Below, piece after piece: positions 44,634-54,030 of a stretch of 64,000 nt of DNA. The notes beneath the pieces are model-generated. The model was not told where the DNA came from and searched no databases. It worked only from the letters and a program-made list of their open reading frames with translations. Source of the stretch: an uncultured Prevotellaceae bacterium (lineage in GTDB: Bacteria; Bacteroidota; Bacteroidia; Bacteroidales; Bacteroidaceae); the NCBI GenBank assembly GCA_945833925.1, contig CAMAFX010000001.1:55657-119656 (forward strand), read 5' to 3'. The position numbers and the translations under genes are program-made. The stretch's first letter is position 1, and every line of letters starts with the position of its first letter.

Positions 44634-46763
44634 TTAGACAATCACTCGGTCGCCACATGCCTTTGCCAGTTCACTTTCTTTCACTTTTATTGCCTGAAGC
44701 TCTTCCATCAGGGCACGACACCTTGTGCGGTCCTTCAGCACCTCTGGGTCGCGCATCTGTTGCATCAGCATCTGCTTCTGGTTCTTCACCAGATTCAGCT
44801 TGTAGTCGGTCAGCACGTGTCCCACCAGGTTCATCAGTTCTTCGTAGTCCATCTCCTCACCGTTCTCGTTGCCCCTTGTGTGAAACTTGCTGAGTTGTTC
44901 GCGCTCCACGCACAGGTCGCCAGCCATACGGTTGATTTCCGGTTCGGGGTGGTTCAGGAAGAATCTCTCGGCACAGAACCCATTGTCGTGTATGTGTTCG
45001 AATCCTATCTGCAGCACCCTCTGGTATAGTGGGGTGCTCAGTATTATATTCTCTTCGGCAAGCGAGTAGTAGACGAACTCCAGTACCGTCAGTGGTCGCA
45101 GGCTTCCGTCCTCCTCCTCAATGTTGCAGATGATGGCTTCGCCGTGCTTCAGAATGGTCTGTATGATGAGTCGCTCGCGTGCCTCGTCCTGCGCATTCGT
45201 GCTCTGCATCTGCTGTATAGGTATGTCGTTTACGCTTGGAATAGCTTCCTCGATGTGGTCGGTGTATTCGTCCTGCTGTGCTCCTGCATAGCCTTCCTGC
45301 GGTGTCCCTGCATTGTCAGGCTGCGTTGTTGCGGCTCCCTGAGGTGCAGCGGTGCTGTTGTTCTTAGCCGCATATTGAGCTCTGCTTTCCTCCCTTTCCT
45401 TCTCCTTTCGCCACTGCTCCACGTTCAGCTTCACCTGTTTGTTCACCGCATCGGTTATGAGAGCCTCCTTCAACTGCATCATCTGTGCCGTTTCGCGTAT
45501 GTAGAACGTACGTGTTATGTCGTCGGGTACGATGGCAATGCTCTGCACAATGTTGTTCACCAGCTTGCTCATGGCGATGGGGTCGCCCTTTGCCTCCTCC
45601 ATCAGCAGGTTCGTCTTGAAGCGGATGAAGTCAATCTGGTTGCTCTTCATATACTCCTGATACTCCTCGGGCGTATGTGTACGTCCGAACTCGTCGGGGT
45701 CCTGACCGTCGGGCAGCAAGAGCAGCTTGACGTTCATACCCTCGCGCAGCAGCATGTCAATACCGCGTTGGCTCGCTTTGATGCCGGCGGCGTCGCCGTC
45801 GTATAGCACCACTATGTTGTTGGTAAGTCGGCGTATCAGTCTTATCTGCTCGTGTGTCAGTGCCGTTCCCGACGACGACACCACGTTCTCCACACCGTTC
45901 TGGTGCATAGCCATGACATCGGTGTAACCCTCCACCATGAACACGCAGTCCTGCTTCACTATTGCCTGTTTGGCCTGGAATAGACCGTATAGTTCGCTCT
46001 TCTTGTGATAGATGATGCTCTCGGGCGAGTTCTGGTACTTCACGCTCACTCCCTTGGTAGCAGCGTCCAGCACACGTCCGCCGAAGCCCACCACCTTGCC
46101 GGCTACGGTGAAGATGGGGAAGATGACACGTCCCGAGAAACGGTCGTACAATGTTCCGTTATCTCTCTTTATACTGATTCCCACGCCGTGCGCTATGCCT
46201 TCTTGGTCGGGGTCGCTGACGAGGAATTTCTCTTGGAAACCAGCCTTCAGCGCAGCTTTGGAGCAGGCATCGCGCTGACTGGGACAGTAGCCCAACTGGA
46301 ACTTCTCTATTATGTCGTCGCGGAAACCACGCGAGCGGAAGTATGCCAGACCGATTGCCCTGCCGTCGGCAGTGTTGTTCATCTGGTCCATGAACCACTT
46401 GTGCACCCATTCGTTGATGATGAACAGACTCTCGCGCTCTGTCCTGCTTGCCTTCTCCTCGGCGGTCAGCTGCTTCTCCTCGATGGTGATGCCGTATTTC
46501 TTTGCCAGCCATCGCAGTGCGTCGGGGTAGGAGAGCTGTTCCTTCTCCATCAGGAAAGTGACCGGATTGCCTCCCTTGCCGCAGGCAAAGCACTTGCAGT
46601 AGTTCTTTGCGGGCGACACCATGAACGACGGTGTCCTGTCGTCGTGAAACGGACACAGTCCCTTGTAGTTCGCTCCTGCACGTTTCAGTGTGACGAAGTC
46701 ACCCACAACATCCACGATGTTGGCGGCGTCCATAATCTTCTCTATCGTTATGCGGTCAATCAT
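44634..46763 (-). CDS. dnaG: DNA primase
   Basis: DnaG makes RNA primers for replication. The 709-residue protein has the N-terminal zinc finger (CPFHDDRTPSFMVSPAKN then CFACGKGGN), the primase core, and the TOPRIM domain with VFMVEGYTDVMAM and VVLYDGDAAGIKAS. The C-terminal part includes an Ala/Thr/Gln-rich linker (NNSTAAPQGAATTQPDNAGT) and a helicase-binding helical region. Normal for Bacteroidota. Confidence 0.97.
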   Translation of the reverse strand: MIDRITIEKIMDAANIVDVVGDFVTLKRAGANYKGLCPFHDDRTPSFMVSPAKNYCKCFACGKGGNPVTFLMEKEQLSYPDALRWLAKKYGITIEEKQLTAEEKASRTERESLFIINEWVHKWFMDQMNNTADGRAIGLAYFRSRGFRDDIIEKFQLGYCPSQRDACSKAALKAGFQEKFLVSDPDQEGIAHGVGISIKRDNGTLYDRFSGRVIFPIFTVAGKVVGFGGRVLDAATKGVSVKYQNSPESIIYHKKSELYGLFQAKQAIVKQDCVFMVEGYTDVMAMHQNGVENVVSSSGTALTHEQIRLIRRLTNNIVVLYDGDAAGIKASQRGIDMLLREGMNVKLLLLPDGQDPDEFGRTHTPEEYQEYMKSNQIDFIRFKTNLLMEEAKGDPIAMSKLVNNIVQSIAIVPDDITRTFYIRETAQMMQLKEALITDAVNKQVKLNVEQWRKEKEREESRAQYAAKNNSTAAPQGAATTQPDNAGTPQEGYAGAQQDEYTDHIEEAIPSVNDIPIQQMQSTNAQDEARERLIIQTILKHGEAIICNIEEEDGSLRPLTVLEFVYYSLAEENIILSTPLYQRVLQIGFEHIHDNGFCAERFFLNHPEPEINRMAGDLCVEREQLSKFHTRGNENGEEMDYEELMNLVGHVLTDYKLNLVKNQKQMLMQQMRDPEVLKDRTRCRALMEELQAIKVKESELAKACGDRVIV

Positions 46764-46802
46764 TCCTGAATAGTATATAGCAAATCGCTAAATAGTGAAT
46801 AA

Positions 46803-49800
46803 TTAAAGGATGTTCTGCGAATTGAAATTGATGTTTGCTCCGTCCATGCTGTAGTCGCCGTCGGGGTAGCGCATCAGTTCGAACTTGTCGAAGATGGTCC
46901 AGTCGTTGCTGACAGACGAAGTGTTCTTGATACCAATCTTCAGCGTACCGCCGTTGCCCACTCTGACGTCTATGTGGTTGTCGTAGAGTCCTGCCTTGAA
47001 GTAGAAGGCTGCCTGCTCCATGCTGTTGGGTATGTAGCCGTACTTGTTCTGCTTCACGCCGACGTTGCCCACCTTGCCGGCTTCGCTGAAGATGCTGAGC
47101 ATGGGAGTGCTCTCTGTCTCCACGTCGCTCTCGGCATAGAGCACGGTGCTGATGTTCTCCTTGTCCTGCGAGTGCAGGTTGGCGGCGTTGTCATAACTGC
47201 CCTTGCGGTAGAAGCCCTGGCAGCTCAGTCGGTACACTCCGGCTGGCAGACCGCTGATGGTCTGGTTCACGTCGAACGATGTGTTGAACTTCTCGGCGGC
47301 ACTGTGGTTCACCGTCGGAGCACCTGTCCATCCCATTGTTCCCTCGTCAAAGTTGGGGTTGACGATGCTGGGTGTGTAGTCTGTCTCTGTGCGGCTTATG
47401 GTGTGAGTCTCCACAATATCATACTTTATGCTTCCTGCCTCCACATAAACCTTGGCTGTCTTTCCTTTCGAGATGCCGATGGTTTCGGTCAGAGCCTTGC
47501 CTTCCGAGATGACGGCCACCTCTGCCTTGCTGTCCTTGGTGGCTGTAAGATAGGCAGCCTCCTTGTCGCCTTCCACCTGTATGGCAGTTCCGGTGAGGTT
47601 CTTCACGAACACCTTGACGGTGCTCACTGCCGAGTGGTTCTGCATAGCCTTGACGGTGGTGCTTGCCTTGCCGTCCTTGCTGATGGCTGTCTCGGTGGCA
47701 AACACCGGAGCACCAAGTTTGCAAGCCACGTCGGCGATGGTGGCTGTGTTCTCCTTACCTCTGAAGTTTGATGCCAGCAGATAAATCGTTCCGTCGGGGT
47801 CGGCAGCCATCACGGCGTTCCATCCCTCGGGCACTGCGGGTTTCTGCATCTCGGCTTGCAGCATCCTTGTCTGCTCGGCACTTACATTGCTGTAGTACAC
47901 CAGGTTGCGTGCGTCGACCGTTGCTCCGCCCTTCACCTTGCGTGCATCGTTGGCGAAGGCTGGGTAGAGCTTGCTGGTGTAGATGGAGTTGTTGGCTCCA
48001 CGGTCGCCGAACGCCATCTTCTTGCCGTTGCCAGTCGATGCTATGCCAATCTGGTTGTCTATGTTTATCCATTCAGAGTTGAATGTTACCATCGAACTGC
48101 CGTCTGTCTGTGCGTGGACAGTCTTGTCTCCCTTGTCGTAGTAGAGGGTGCGGTAGAGTTTGGTCAGCTCGTCGGTGCTGATGGCAAGCAAGCCGCCCTT
48201 CTCGGCGCTGATGGTGGCGTCGGTGTTGGCATTCACGCAGTCCAGGTAGATGAGTGCGTTGCCCGGTGTCGAGTAGATGGCAAAGCGGTTGTTCAGCGTG
48301 TTGTCGTTGGTGTTCATCTCGCCGTTCATGACGTATGCGTTGCCGTCGAGCTGGTATATGCCGCTCACCACGGGCGATGCGTTGGTGCCCTTTCCGCTCA
48401 CCTCGTACCACCCGGTTATGTTGCCGGTGTTGTTGGCACGGTAGGGGACGACAATCTTGTTGTTGTCGGCATTGTCCTGTGCGAAGTAGCCGGTGTAGCT
48501 CTTCAGTCCGGTAGACCACGAGAAGGTGGTGAATCGGTCCTTGGTGTATGCGCGCACCACATTCTGGTATGGCAGAATCTTAGCCTCGCTGTGTGCGTTG
48601 CGGAAGTCCTCCCAGTCGGTGGGCTTGAGGTCGTCAGTCGAGAGCATGTCGTGCATCAGGTAGGTCATCATCACGCGGTGAGCCTCCACGCCCATGCGTC
48701 GTGCGCTCACGTCGGGGCGCAGCAGCCAGCTGCCGTCCTTGGTGGTGGTCTGTCGTGCCTTTATCTGCTTGTATGCCAGGTTCTCCAGTGTCAGTGCGTT
48801 GGCATCGCGCTGGAAGCATGCCTGTGTCGTGTAGCTTGTTATCTGGTCGTAGAGGAAGAGGCTCCAGTCGTTGCCGTTGGGCATTGCCAGTTCGCCGTCG
48901 GCAAGAGCCAGCCAGTTCATGACGCTGTCCATCACCTCCTGGTTGTTGTGCATCAGTGCGTTGGTCTTCCACTTCTCGGTGCCGGTGGTGCCCAGCTGGA
49001 ACATCTTCAGTGCCAGTACAGCCTCGCCCAGCTCCTGCATCACCACGTTCTGGTATGATGTGTGGAACAGGTTGTGGTTCTGCAGGGTGTAGTCGCCGTA
49101 GAGGTTGTTGCCCTTGTATAGGTCAGCCACGGTTGTGTTGTCGTATTCGGGGTCGATGATGGCTGTGTTGGTGGCGTCGCTGTGGTGCGAGTAGCTGTTC
49201 ACGGCAAACTCGCGCAGACGTGCAAACCACTTCGGTGCCAGCTCGTCATTGGGGAAGAGTCCCAGTGTCGCTGCCAGCACGTCAGCCTCCCATCCGTTCT
49301 CCTCTGCCTTGGTGTCGCCGCTGTATCCGGTTGGTATCGAGCGGTTCAGTTCGTAGTTGCACTCTGCCTTCAGCATTGCATAGATGTATCCCTTCTGCGT
49401 GTCGCTCAGCTTGTTCCACTGGAAGAAGGCGCTGTATGCCACGCTCATTGCCCACAGGCTCGACTCCCACACAGCGTCGCTTGTGCTCACCGAACCCCAG
49501 TATGCGTTGTTGCTCGTTATCTTCAGCTTGTTTGCCTTGTGTGTGGAGTATGCGAACACCAGCGACTTCATGGCTATCTCCTCGATGCGCTCCCATGTCA
49601 CCTTGGCGGGCAGCTTCACGCCGGCTGGCTTGCCGTATTTCACAAGGAATGCGCATATCATGCTCAGGTCGGCATTGGTGCGAACGCCTGCCTCGTTGTT
49701 GGCACCCGACGACTCTCCGTTGAAGTAGCCGCACTGCTCACTAACACTGTTGGGGTACTGGCAGTCAAAGAAGTCGTTCACCATATACTCTGAGAAGTTT

Positions 49801-50519
49801 GCCAGCATCTGCAGCAGGTCTGCCTTCATCGCTTTCTCGCTCACGAACGTGTTGTCTATCACTCCCTCGGTGGGCGACGGTACCGACTCCTCGGTTGGTG
49901 GTTCTGGTTCTACGTACGAACTCATGTCATAGAGACGGAAGTTGTCAATCAGTATCGAACCGCCGCTGCCGCTGCCGAAGTTTATTGTCAGACCCATGCT
50001 GACGGTTGCCTCGGCTGTCAGTTCGAAGTCCACGTTCGTGGTGTTCCACGCCGTTGGCATCGATGTGCTCCAGGGCAGGTTGGTGCCCTCCTTCTGAGCC
50101 ACTACCTTCACCGTGTGACTGCTTCCGCTCACGCACTTGCTGTCCACGCTCAGTCGGTACTTGCCCTTGGGCAGCTTTACGCTCTGTGTCAGGTTGGCTG
50201 TTGCCGTCTGCCACGAGTGGCGTATGTAGTACATCTGCTTTCCGTCGCTTGGTGTGCCCGGTCTGCCGAAGTTGTTGTCGGTGGCAGTGGCGTCTGCCGT
50301 CATGATGTCGCTCACGCCGTAGCCTCCGGTCAGCGACCATCCCTTCAGAGTCGTTGCCGTGTATGCGCCACGAGTGGCGTCCACTGCCATCGTGCTGGTG
50401 TCATCATCCTCGAACGATGGGTTAGTCAGGTATGTACTTGTGATGTCTGTCTGTGCATTGGCGCAGAGTGTGCCGAGCGACAGTGCCAGCACGGCAATCT
50501 TCTTCTTGATAGTAGACAT
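46803..50519 (-). CDS. Very large secreted protein with two jelly-roll-like domains and a helical-toroid-like centre
   Basis: Start taken at MSTIKKKIAVLALS (50519, 1238 residues); the longer ORF adds unlikely residues. After the signal peptide (to about CANA) there is a carbohydrate-binding-like domain (YLTNPSFEDDD... SILIDNFRLYDMSS, about 25-200). A long helical middle (about 225-690, ENGWEADVLAATLGLFPND, SWLLRPDVSARRMGVEAHRV) looks like an alpha/alpha toroid as in polysaccharide lyases and some glycosidases, then comes a beta-rich part (about 700-1060) and a C-terminal jelly-roll-like domain (IVNPNFDEGTMGW... DWTIFDKFELMRY). I do not recognise a named family; glycan degradation is inferred. 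Confidence 0.75.
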   Translation of the reverse strand: MSTIKKKIAVLALSLGTLCANAQTDITSTYLTNPSFEDDDTSTMAVDATRGAYTATTLKGWSLTGGYGVSDIMTADATATDNNFGRPGTPSDGKQMYYIRHSWQTATANLTQSVKLPKGKYRLSVDSKCVSGSSHTVKVVAQKEGTNLPWSTSMPTAWNTTNVDFELTAEATVSMGLTINFGSGSGGSILIDNFRLYDMSSYVEPEPPTEESVPSPTEGVIDNTFVSEKAMKADLLQMLANFSEYMVNDFFDCQYPNSVSEQCGYFNGESSGANNEAGVRTNADLSMICAFLVKYGKPAGVKLPAKVTWERIEEIAMKSLVFAYSTHKANKLKITSNNAYWGSVSTSDAVWESSLWAMSVAYSAFFQWNKLSDTQKGYIYAMLKAECNYELNRSIPTGYSGDTKAEENGWEADVLAATLGLFPNDELAPKWFARLREFAVNSYSHHSDATNTAIIDPEYDNTTVADLYKGNNLYGDYTLQNHNLFHTSYQNVVMQELGEAVLALKMFQLGTTGTEKWKTNALMHNNQEVMDSVMNWLALADGELAMPNGNDWSLFLYDQITSYTTQACFQRDANALTLENLAYKQIKARQTTTKDGSWLLRPDVSARRMGVEAHRVMMTYLMHDMLSTDDLKPTDWEDFRNAHSEAKILPYQNVVRAYTKDRFTTFSWSTGLKSYTGYFAQDNADNNKIVVPYRANNTGNITGWYEVSGKGTNASPVVSGIYQLDGNAYVMNGEMNTNDNTLNNRFAIYSTPGNALIYLDCVNANTDATISAEKGGLLAISTDELTKLYRTLYYDKGDKTVHAQTDGSSMVTFNSEWINIDNQIGIASTGNGKKMAFGDRGANNSIYTSKLYPAFANDARKVKGGATVDARNLVYYSNVSAEQTRMLQAEMQKPAVPEGWNAVMAADPDGTIYLLASNFRGKENTATIADVACKLGAPVFATETAISKDGKASTTVKAMQNHSAVSTVKVFVKNLTGTAIQVEGDKEAAYLTATKDSKAEVAVISEGKALTETIGISKGKTAKVYVEAGSIKYDIVETHTISRTETDYTPSIVNPNFDEGTMGWTGAPTVNHSAAEKFNTSFDVNQTISGLPAGVYRLSCQGFYRKGSYDNAANLHSQDKENISTVLYAESDVETESTPMLSIFSEAGKVGNVGVKQNKYGYIPNSMEQAAFYFKAGLYDNHIDVRVGNGGTLKIGIKNTSSVSNDWTIFDKFELMRYPDGDYSMDGANINFNSQNIL

Positions 50520-50615
50520 ATTTAGGCAGTTTTTATTGGTCGGTAAATTTAAGTCTAATTGGTGGCAAAAATACAAAAAAAAGTTCATTTCACAAACAAC
50601 TCGCTTGTTTTCTTG

Positions 50616-50643
50616 TTTGTGTCAGAGTAAAGTCGTAAATTTG
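50616..50643 (+). promoter_or_regulatory. pepT: Possible pepT promoter
   Basis: TTTG (50616-50619) and TAAATTTG (50636-50643) are 16 nt apart, shorter than ideal. The pepT ATG is 25 nt downstream. Confidence 0.45.
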
Positions 50644-50668
50644 TCATACGAAACAAATTTGATAATCC

Positions 50669-51910
50669 ATGAACAAAGAGTTAGTTGACCGTTTCCTAAA
50701 GTATGTCAGCTTTGACACACAGTCGAGCGAGGAGAATGAAGCAGAGTGCCCCAGCACGCAGAAGCAGTTTGAATTGGCAAAGTACCTGAAGCAGGAGCTT
50801 GAGGGACTGGGTCTTGAGGATGTCGAGATGGACGAGCATGCCTACGTCTATGCCACACTGCCCTCGAACCTCGATGCCCAGCAGGCAGCCAAGGTGCCCA
50901 CCATCGGTTTCATTGCCCACATGGACACGTCGCCCGACTGCAGTGGTGCCGACATACGTCCGCGCATCATCGAGAACTACGACGGGGAGGATGTTATTTT
51001 GAATAAGGAGAAGAACATCGTCACCAGCGTCAAGCTTTTCCCCGAGCTGAAAAATCACGTGGGCGAGGACCTCATCGTCACCGACGGAAACACTCTGCTT
51101 GGTGCCGACGACAAGGCGGGCATTGCCGAGATAGTTACTGCCATGACATACCTGCAGTCTCACCCCGAGATTAAGCACGGCAAGATACGCGTCGGTTTCA
51201 ACCCCGACGAGGAGATAGGTGCCGGAGCGCATCTCTTCGATGTCGAGAAGTTTGGTTGTCAGTGGGCATACACCATGGACGGAGGCGAGGTAGGCGAACT
51301 GGAGTACGAGAACTTCAATGCTGCCGGAGCCAAGGTCACCATCAACGGCTGCAACGTCCATCCGGGCTATGCCAAGGGAAAGATGGTGAATGCGTGCATC
51401 GTGGCAAGCGAGTTTGCACAGATGATGCCCGAGAACGAGCGTCCCGAGAAGACCGACGGCTACGAAGGCTTCTTCCATCTCACCTCGATGCAGGCTACCG
51501 TAGAGGGTGCCACACTCAGCTACATCATACGCGACCACAACCGTGGCATGTTCGAGATGCGCAAGCAGGTGCTGCTCGACATGGCTGAGCGCCTCAACGA
51601 CCGTTACGGTCAGGGCACCGTCATCGTCAGCATCAAGGACCAGTACTACAACATGCTGAGCCAGCTCGAGGACAAACCACACATCACCGACATTGCCAAG
51701 AGGGCAATCGAGGAGGCATGCGGTTTCTGCACCGTAGTGCCCATCCGTGGTGGCACCGACGGCGCGCAGCTCTCGTTCAGGGGACTGCCTTGTCCCAACA
51801 TCTTTGCCGGTGGCTTGAACTTCCACGGCCGTCATGAGTTCGTGCCCATCCAGAACATGGAGAAGGCGATGATGACCGTCGTCAACATCTGCCGCCTCAC
51901 TGCCGAATAG
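50669..51910 (+). CDS. pepT: Peptidase T (tripeptide aminopeptidase)
   Basis: PepT removes the N-terminal residue from tripeptides. The 413-residue M20 family protein has [11 protein letters not shown] with the first zinc ligand, [14 protein letters not shown] with the bridging aspartate, [14 protein letters not shown] with the catalytic glutamate pair, YTMDGG, and the C-terminal [10 protein letters not shown]. All motifs are intact. A perfect 18-bp hairpin terminates it. Confidence 0.97.
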   Translation: MNKELVDRFLKYVSFDTQSSEENEAECPSTQKQFELAKYLKQELEGLGLEDVEMDEHAYVYATLPSNLDAQQAAKVPTIGFIAHMDTSPDCSGADIRPRIIENYDGEDVILNKEKNIVTSVKLFPELKNHVGEDLIVTDGNTLLGADDKAGIAEIVTAMTYLQSHPEIKHGKIRVGFNPDEEIGAGAHLFDVEKFGCQWAYTMDGGEVGELEYENFNAAGAKVTINGCNVHPGYAKGKMVNACIVASEFAQMMPENERPEKTDGYEGFFHLTSMQATVEGATLSYIIRDHNRGMFEMRKQVLLDMAERLNDRYGQGTVIVSIKDQYYNMLSQLEDKPHITDIAKRAIEEACGFCTVVPIRGGTDGAQLSFRGLPCPNIFAGGLNFHGRHEFVPIQNMEKAMMTVVNICRLTAE

Positions 51911-51912
51911 AG

Positions 51913-51952
51913 AAAAAGTAAGGAGTGTCAACGCTGACACTCCTTACTTTTT
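51913..51952. terminator. Bidirectional terminator between pepT and the YafQ-like toxin
   Basis: A perfect 18-bp stem (AAAAAGTAAGGAGTGTCA and its complement) with a 4-nt ACGC loop is bounded by A and T runs. The toxin stop codon lies inside the right arm, so the hairpin serves both convergent genes. Confidence 0.92.
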
Positions 51953-52222
51953 GAATAAATCACTATGTGAGCCTGTTCTGACAAGGCGAACAAGTCGGAT
52001 GGAATCTGTGATGTCGTACATCAGTAACCAATCGGGAGCAATGTGGCATTCCCAGATACCTGCGAATTTGCCTTTGAGAACGTGAGGAAGATATGAAGCC
52101 GGAACTTGACCGTCTCGCTGAAGATAGTCAAGAACAGTGCGCATATCTTCAATGTTCAGACCTCGCTTGACCATCAGTTTAAGGTCTTTCTTGAACTGTC
52201 TGGAAAATTCAAGTTCGTACAT
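51944..52222 (-). CDS. YafQ/RelE-family mRNA interferase toxin (second locus)
   Basis: A 92-residue RelE-superfamily protein with FKKDLKLMVKRGLN, HVLKGKFAGIWECHIAPDWLLMY and TGSHSDLFKK. It aligns along its length with the toxin at 14005-14280 but differs at most variable positions, so it is a diverged paralogue rather than a recent copy. It follows its antitoxin by one base. Its final codons are shared with the pepT terminator stem. Confidence 0.9.
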   Translation of the reverse strand: MYELEFSRQFKKDLKLMVKRGLNIEDMRTVLDYLQRDGQVPASYLPHVLKGKFAGIWECHIAPDWLLMYDITDSIRLVRLVRTGSHSDLFKK

Positions 52223-52223
52223 A

Positions 52224-52463
52224 TTACGAAAGGCATTGGTTCAACAGATCGTCAACGGAAGAAGCCTTAAAAGTCTTACCAGCCCTGACATCTTCGATGG
52301 CTTTGATAGTCGTGGCATTAAGTTCTCTCGTCTTTGTCGGGTTGGCAACTCTAACAGCAGCGACACCCTTGATCATCTTCAAGGCTTTCTTAATGTCTGA
52401 GATTACAGCGTTCTCTTCAAGTGTAATTTCAAGATACTGTACAGGTATTGATGCTGTATTCAT
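52224..52463 (-). CDS. Antitoxin partner of the second YafQ-like toxin
   Basis: A 79-residue protein immediately upstream of the toxin. It has EENAVISDIKKALKMIKGV in the N-terminal half and a C-terminal stretch (IEDVRAGKTFKASSVDDLLNQ) typical of RelB/ParD-like antitoxins. It shows no clear similarity to the antitoxin at 13772. The upstream region has a promoter box and a small palindrome that could be an operator. Confidence 0.8.
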   Translation of the reverse strand: MNTASIPVQYLEITLEENAVISDIKKALKMIKGVAAVRVANPTKTRELNATTIKAIEDVRAGKTFKASSVDDLLNQCLS

Positions 52464-52534
52464 ATTTTTGGTTATTTATAAAAGTGATGTTATGTTCTAA
52501 TATCTTAATCGACAGCAGTGCGACAAGTGTGATA

Positions 52535-52557
52535 GCCGACTTGCGTCGGCAAAGTTA
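52535..52557 (-). promoter_or_regulatory. -7 box and possible operator of the second TA locus
   Basis: TAACTTTG on the minus strand (52557-52550) is a perfect -7 match. It abuts the palindrome GCCGACTTGCGTCGGC (52535-52550), well placed for autorepression by the antitoxin. Operator function is inferred. Confidence 0.5.
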
Positions 52558-52692
52558 CACATTTTTCAGAAATAAGAAGCATGTTTCTCCAACTTTAACA
52601 TTTTTCCGTGCCGGGATTCTTTGACATGGCATGTGTGATTATTCTGTTGTCTCCTTCAGAACCTAACCGCGATAAGCTTACTTCAATTATCC

Positions 52693-52741
52693 CCGAAAGG
52701 GTATAGTACGGCGTTCTTTCTGCTGTATTATACCCTTTCGG
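52693..52741. repeat. 13-bp perfect inverted repeat (CCGAAAGGGTATA)
   Basis: CCGAAAGGGTATA (52693-52705) and its complement (52729-52741) flank 23 nt. A related CCCGAAAGGGAC follows at 52786. The hairpin lacks a T tract and is not a typical terminator. Confidence 0.8.
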
Positions 52742-52750
52742 TGCGTTTTG

Positions 52751-52783
52751 TTTGGAAGTTTGGCGGAAAAAGTGCTACTTTTG
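52751..52783 (+). promoter_or_regulatory. Orphan Bacteroidota promoter with no downstream gene
   Basis: TTTG (52751-52754) and TACTTTTG (52776-52783) are 21 nt apart, an excellent consensus match. No plus-strand gene follows; the next gene, a lipoprotein, is on the minus strand. A transcript from here would cross the 22-bp repeat array. Confidence 0.55.
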
Positions 52784-52984
52784 TACCCGAAAGGGACGTT
52801 TCTAAGTTTTCCATAAATTAATTAATAGACATTGTGTTGAGATTATAATTTTCGTTAATTCACGGTCAATTCACGAACATTTACGTATAAAATATAAATG
52901 CTCGATTTGCGCGAATAATGTAGGCAAAACGTTGAAGGGGTAACTTTTTGCTTAATCTGTAGTTGTTTCTGTTTGTAGCAGACA

Positions 52985-53104
52985 CTGCTTTTAGAAAAAG
53001 CTGCTGCTGCTTCCAGAAAATGCAGTAGCAGCTTTTCCTGGAAGCAGTAGCAGCTTTTCTTGGAAGCAGTAGCAGCTTTTCTTGGAAGCAGTAGCAGCTT
53101 CATT
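52985..53104. repeat. 22-bp tandem repeat array (GCAGTAGCAGCTTTTCTTG type)
   Basis: About five units; three are the near-identical GAAGCAGTAGCAGCTTTTCT plus TG, the others are degenerate. The array ends just 3' of the lipoprotein stop at 53118. Confidence 0.9.
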
Positions 53105-53117
53105 TTAGTTCATCTGC

Positions 53118-53906
53118 TTATTCCCATTTGAACTTCAGGTTGCAGCTGGCGGTGAAGACTTCCTCTGTATATCTGAGTGTCGCATCTTCTCCGTTTGCCT
53201 TCGCTTTTAGATATTCGTTTGTGTGTTCCTTGAGTATGGGCATTGTCACGAAGATTCTCATCTCGTCATACTTTTCGGATGGAATATCGTTGAATATAAG
53301 AGAATAACTTGTAGTTAACCATGAATCCTTTACGAAATAGTCATCCACGGCGGTTGGCATCTGGTCATTGTATCCATACAACAGATATGGATGCTCAATG
53401 CCAACTGCCATACAACTTTTACCGTTTACCTTAAAGTGTTTATTAAGAACTGTACCTGGGGCCTCGCCAAACAGTACCTTGTCACAAGTTATTTTTACCT
53501 GTCCATTGATAAATGCGGTAAATGGATTTGGCCAGCTCTTCTCCTTCTTATACCATTCAGCACCGTCAAGATACTGCATGTAGGGTTCAAGGATGAAGGA
53601 TGTTCTTTCCTTAGCATATTTGTTATCTTCAATCTCTTTTAAGTTATAACCACCTACGTATACCGCTATATGTAAAGCCGAATAACTTTTGTAGTGGATT
53701 ACGTGGTTTTCATTGATGTATACTCCATCGTAAGACGTTGAATTGCCTTCTATACTAATTCCATTAATGTCTCCACCATCGTAAACATCGGTCAAAAGAG
53801 GACCCGGGTATGGTGGAACAAGACCATTATCCTCTTCTTCCTCAGAACATGATAGAATACACAATGCAGATAATACAGCAAATAGCAGATAATAATACTT
53901 TCTCAT
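53118..53906 (-). CDS. Lipoprotein of unknown function
   Basis: A 262-residue protein with a lipoprotein signal peptide: MRKYYYLLFAVLSALCILSC, cysteine at position 20. The mature N-terminus is acidic (SEEEEDN), a pattern tied to surface export of Bacteroidota lipoproteins. The rest is beta-rich and aromatic with no domain I recognise. Neighbours do not suggest a role. It is lower in G+C than the adjacent genes, so it may be acquired. Confidence 0.75.
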   Translation of the reverse strand: MRKYYYLLFAVLSALCILSCSEEEEDNGLVPPYPGPLLTDVYDGGDINGISIEGNSTSYDGVYINENHVIHYKSYSALHIAVYVGGYNLKEIEDNKYAKERTSFILEPYMQYLDGAEWYKKEKSWPNPFTAFINGQVKITCDKVLFGEAPGTVLNKHFKVNGKSCMAVGIEHPYLLYGYNDQMPTAVDDYFVKDSWLTTSYSLIFNDIPSEKYDEMRIFVTMPILKEHTNEYLKAKANGEDATLRYTEEVFTASCNLKFKWE

Positions 53907-54030
53907 AATAGTGACATGTTAATTTCAGAGTAACTTTACTTTCTTAATCTTATATAGCTTGGAATCCATGAATCATGCGTCTGTTGATGTTCCAATTTTT
54001 ATGTTATATTCTTGGAGGCGGGGTGTGTAG

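Larger units (their letters stand above)
52558..53117. other. Gene-free repeat-rich gap
   Basis: This stretch has no convincing gene. It holds a 13-bp inverted repeat, an orphan plus-strand promoter, and a 22-bp tandem repeat; each is listed separately. The 82-residue ORF at 52855-53103 is repeat-derived. Confidence 0.7.

Noticed and set aside
47856-49058. 400-residue plus-strand ORF opposite the large secreted protein
   Set aside because: Val-rich shadow composition and no motif; the minus-strand frame is continuous with signal peptide and domains.
50696-51940. 414-residue minus-strand ORF opposite pepT
   Set aside because: Antisense shadow of a clearly conserved peptidase.
52855-53103. 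82-residue minus-strand ORF
   Set aside because: Its first half is a translation of the 22-bp tandem repeat and the rest has no features.
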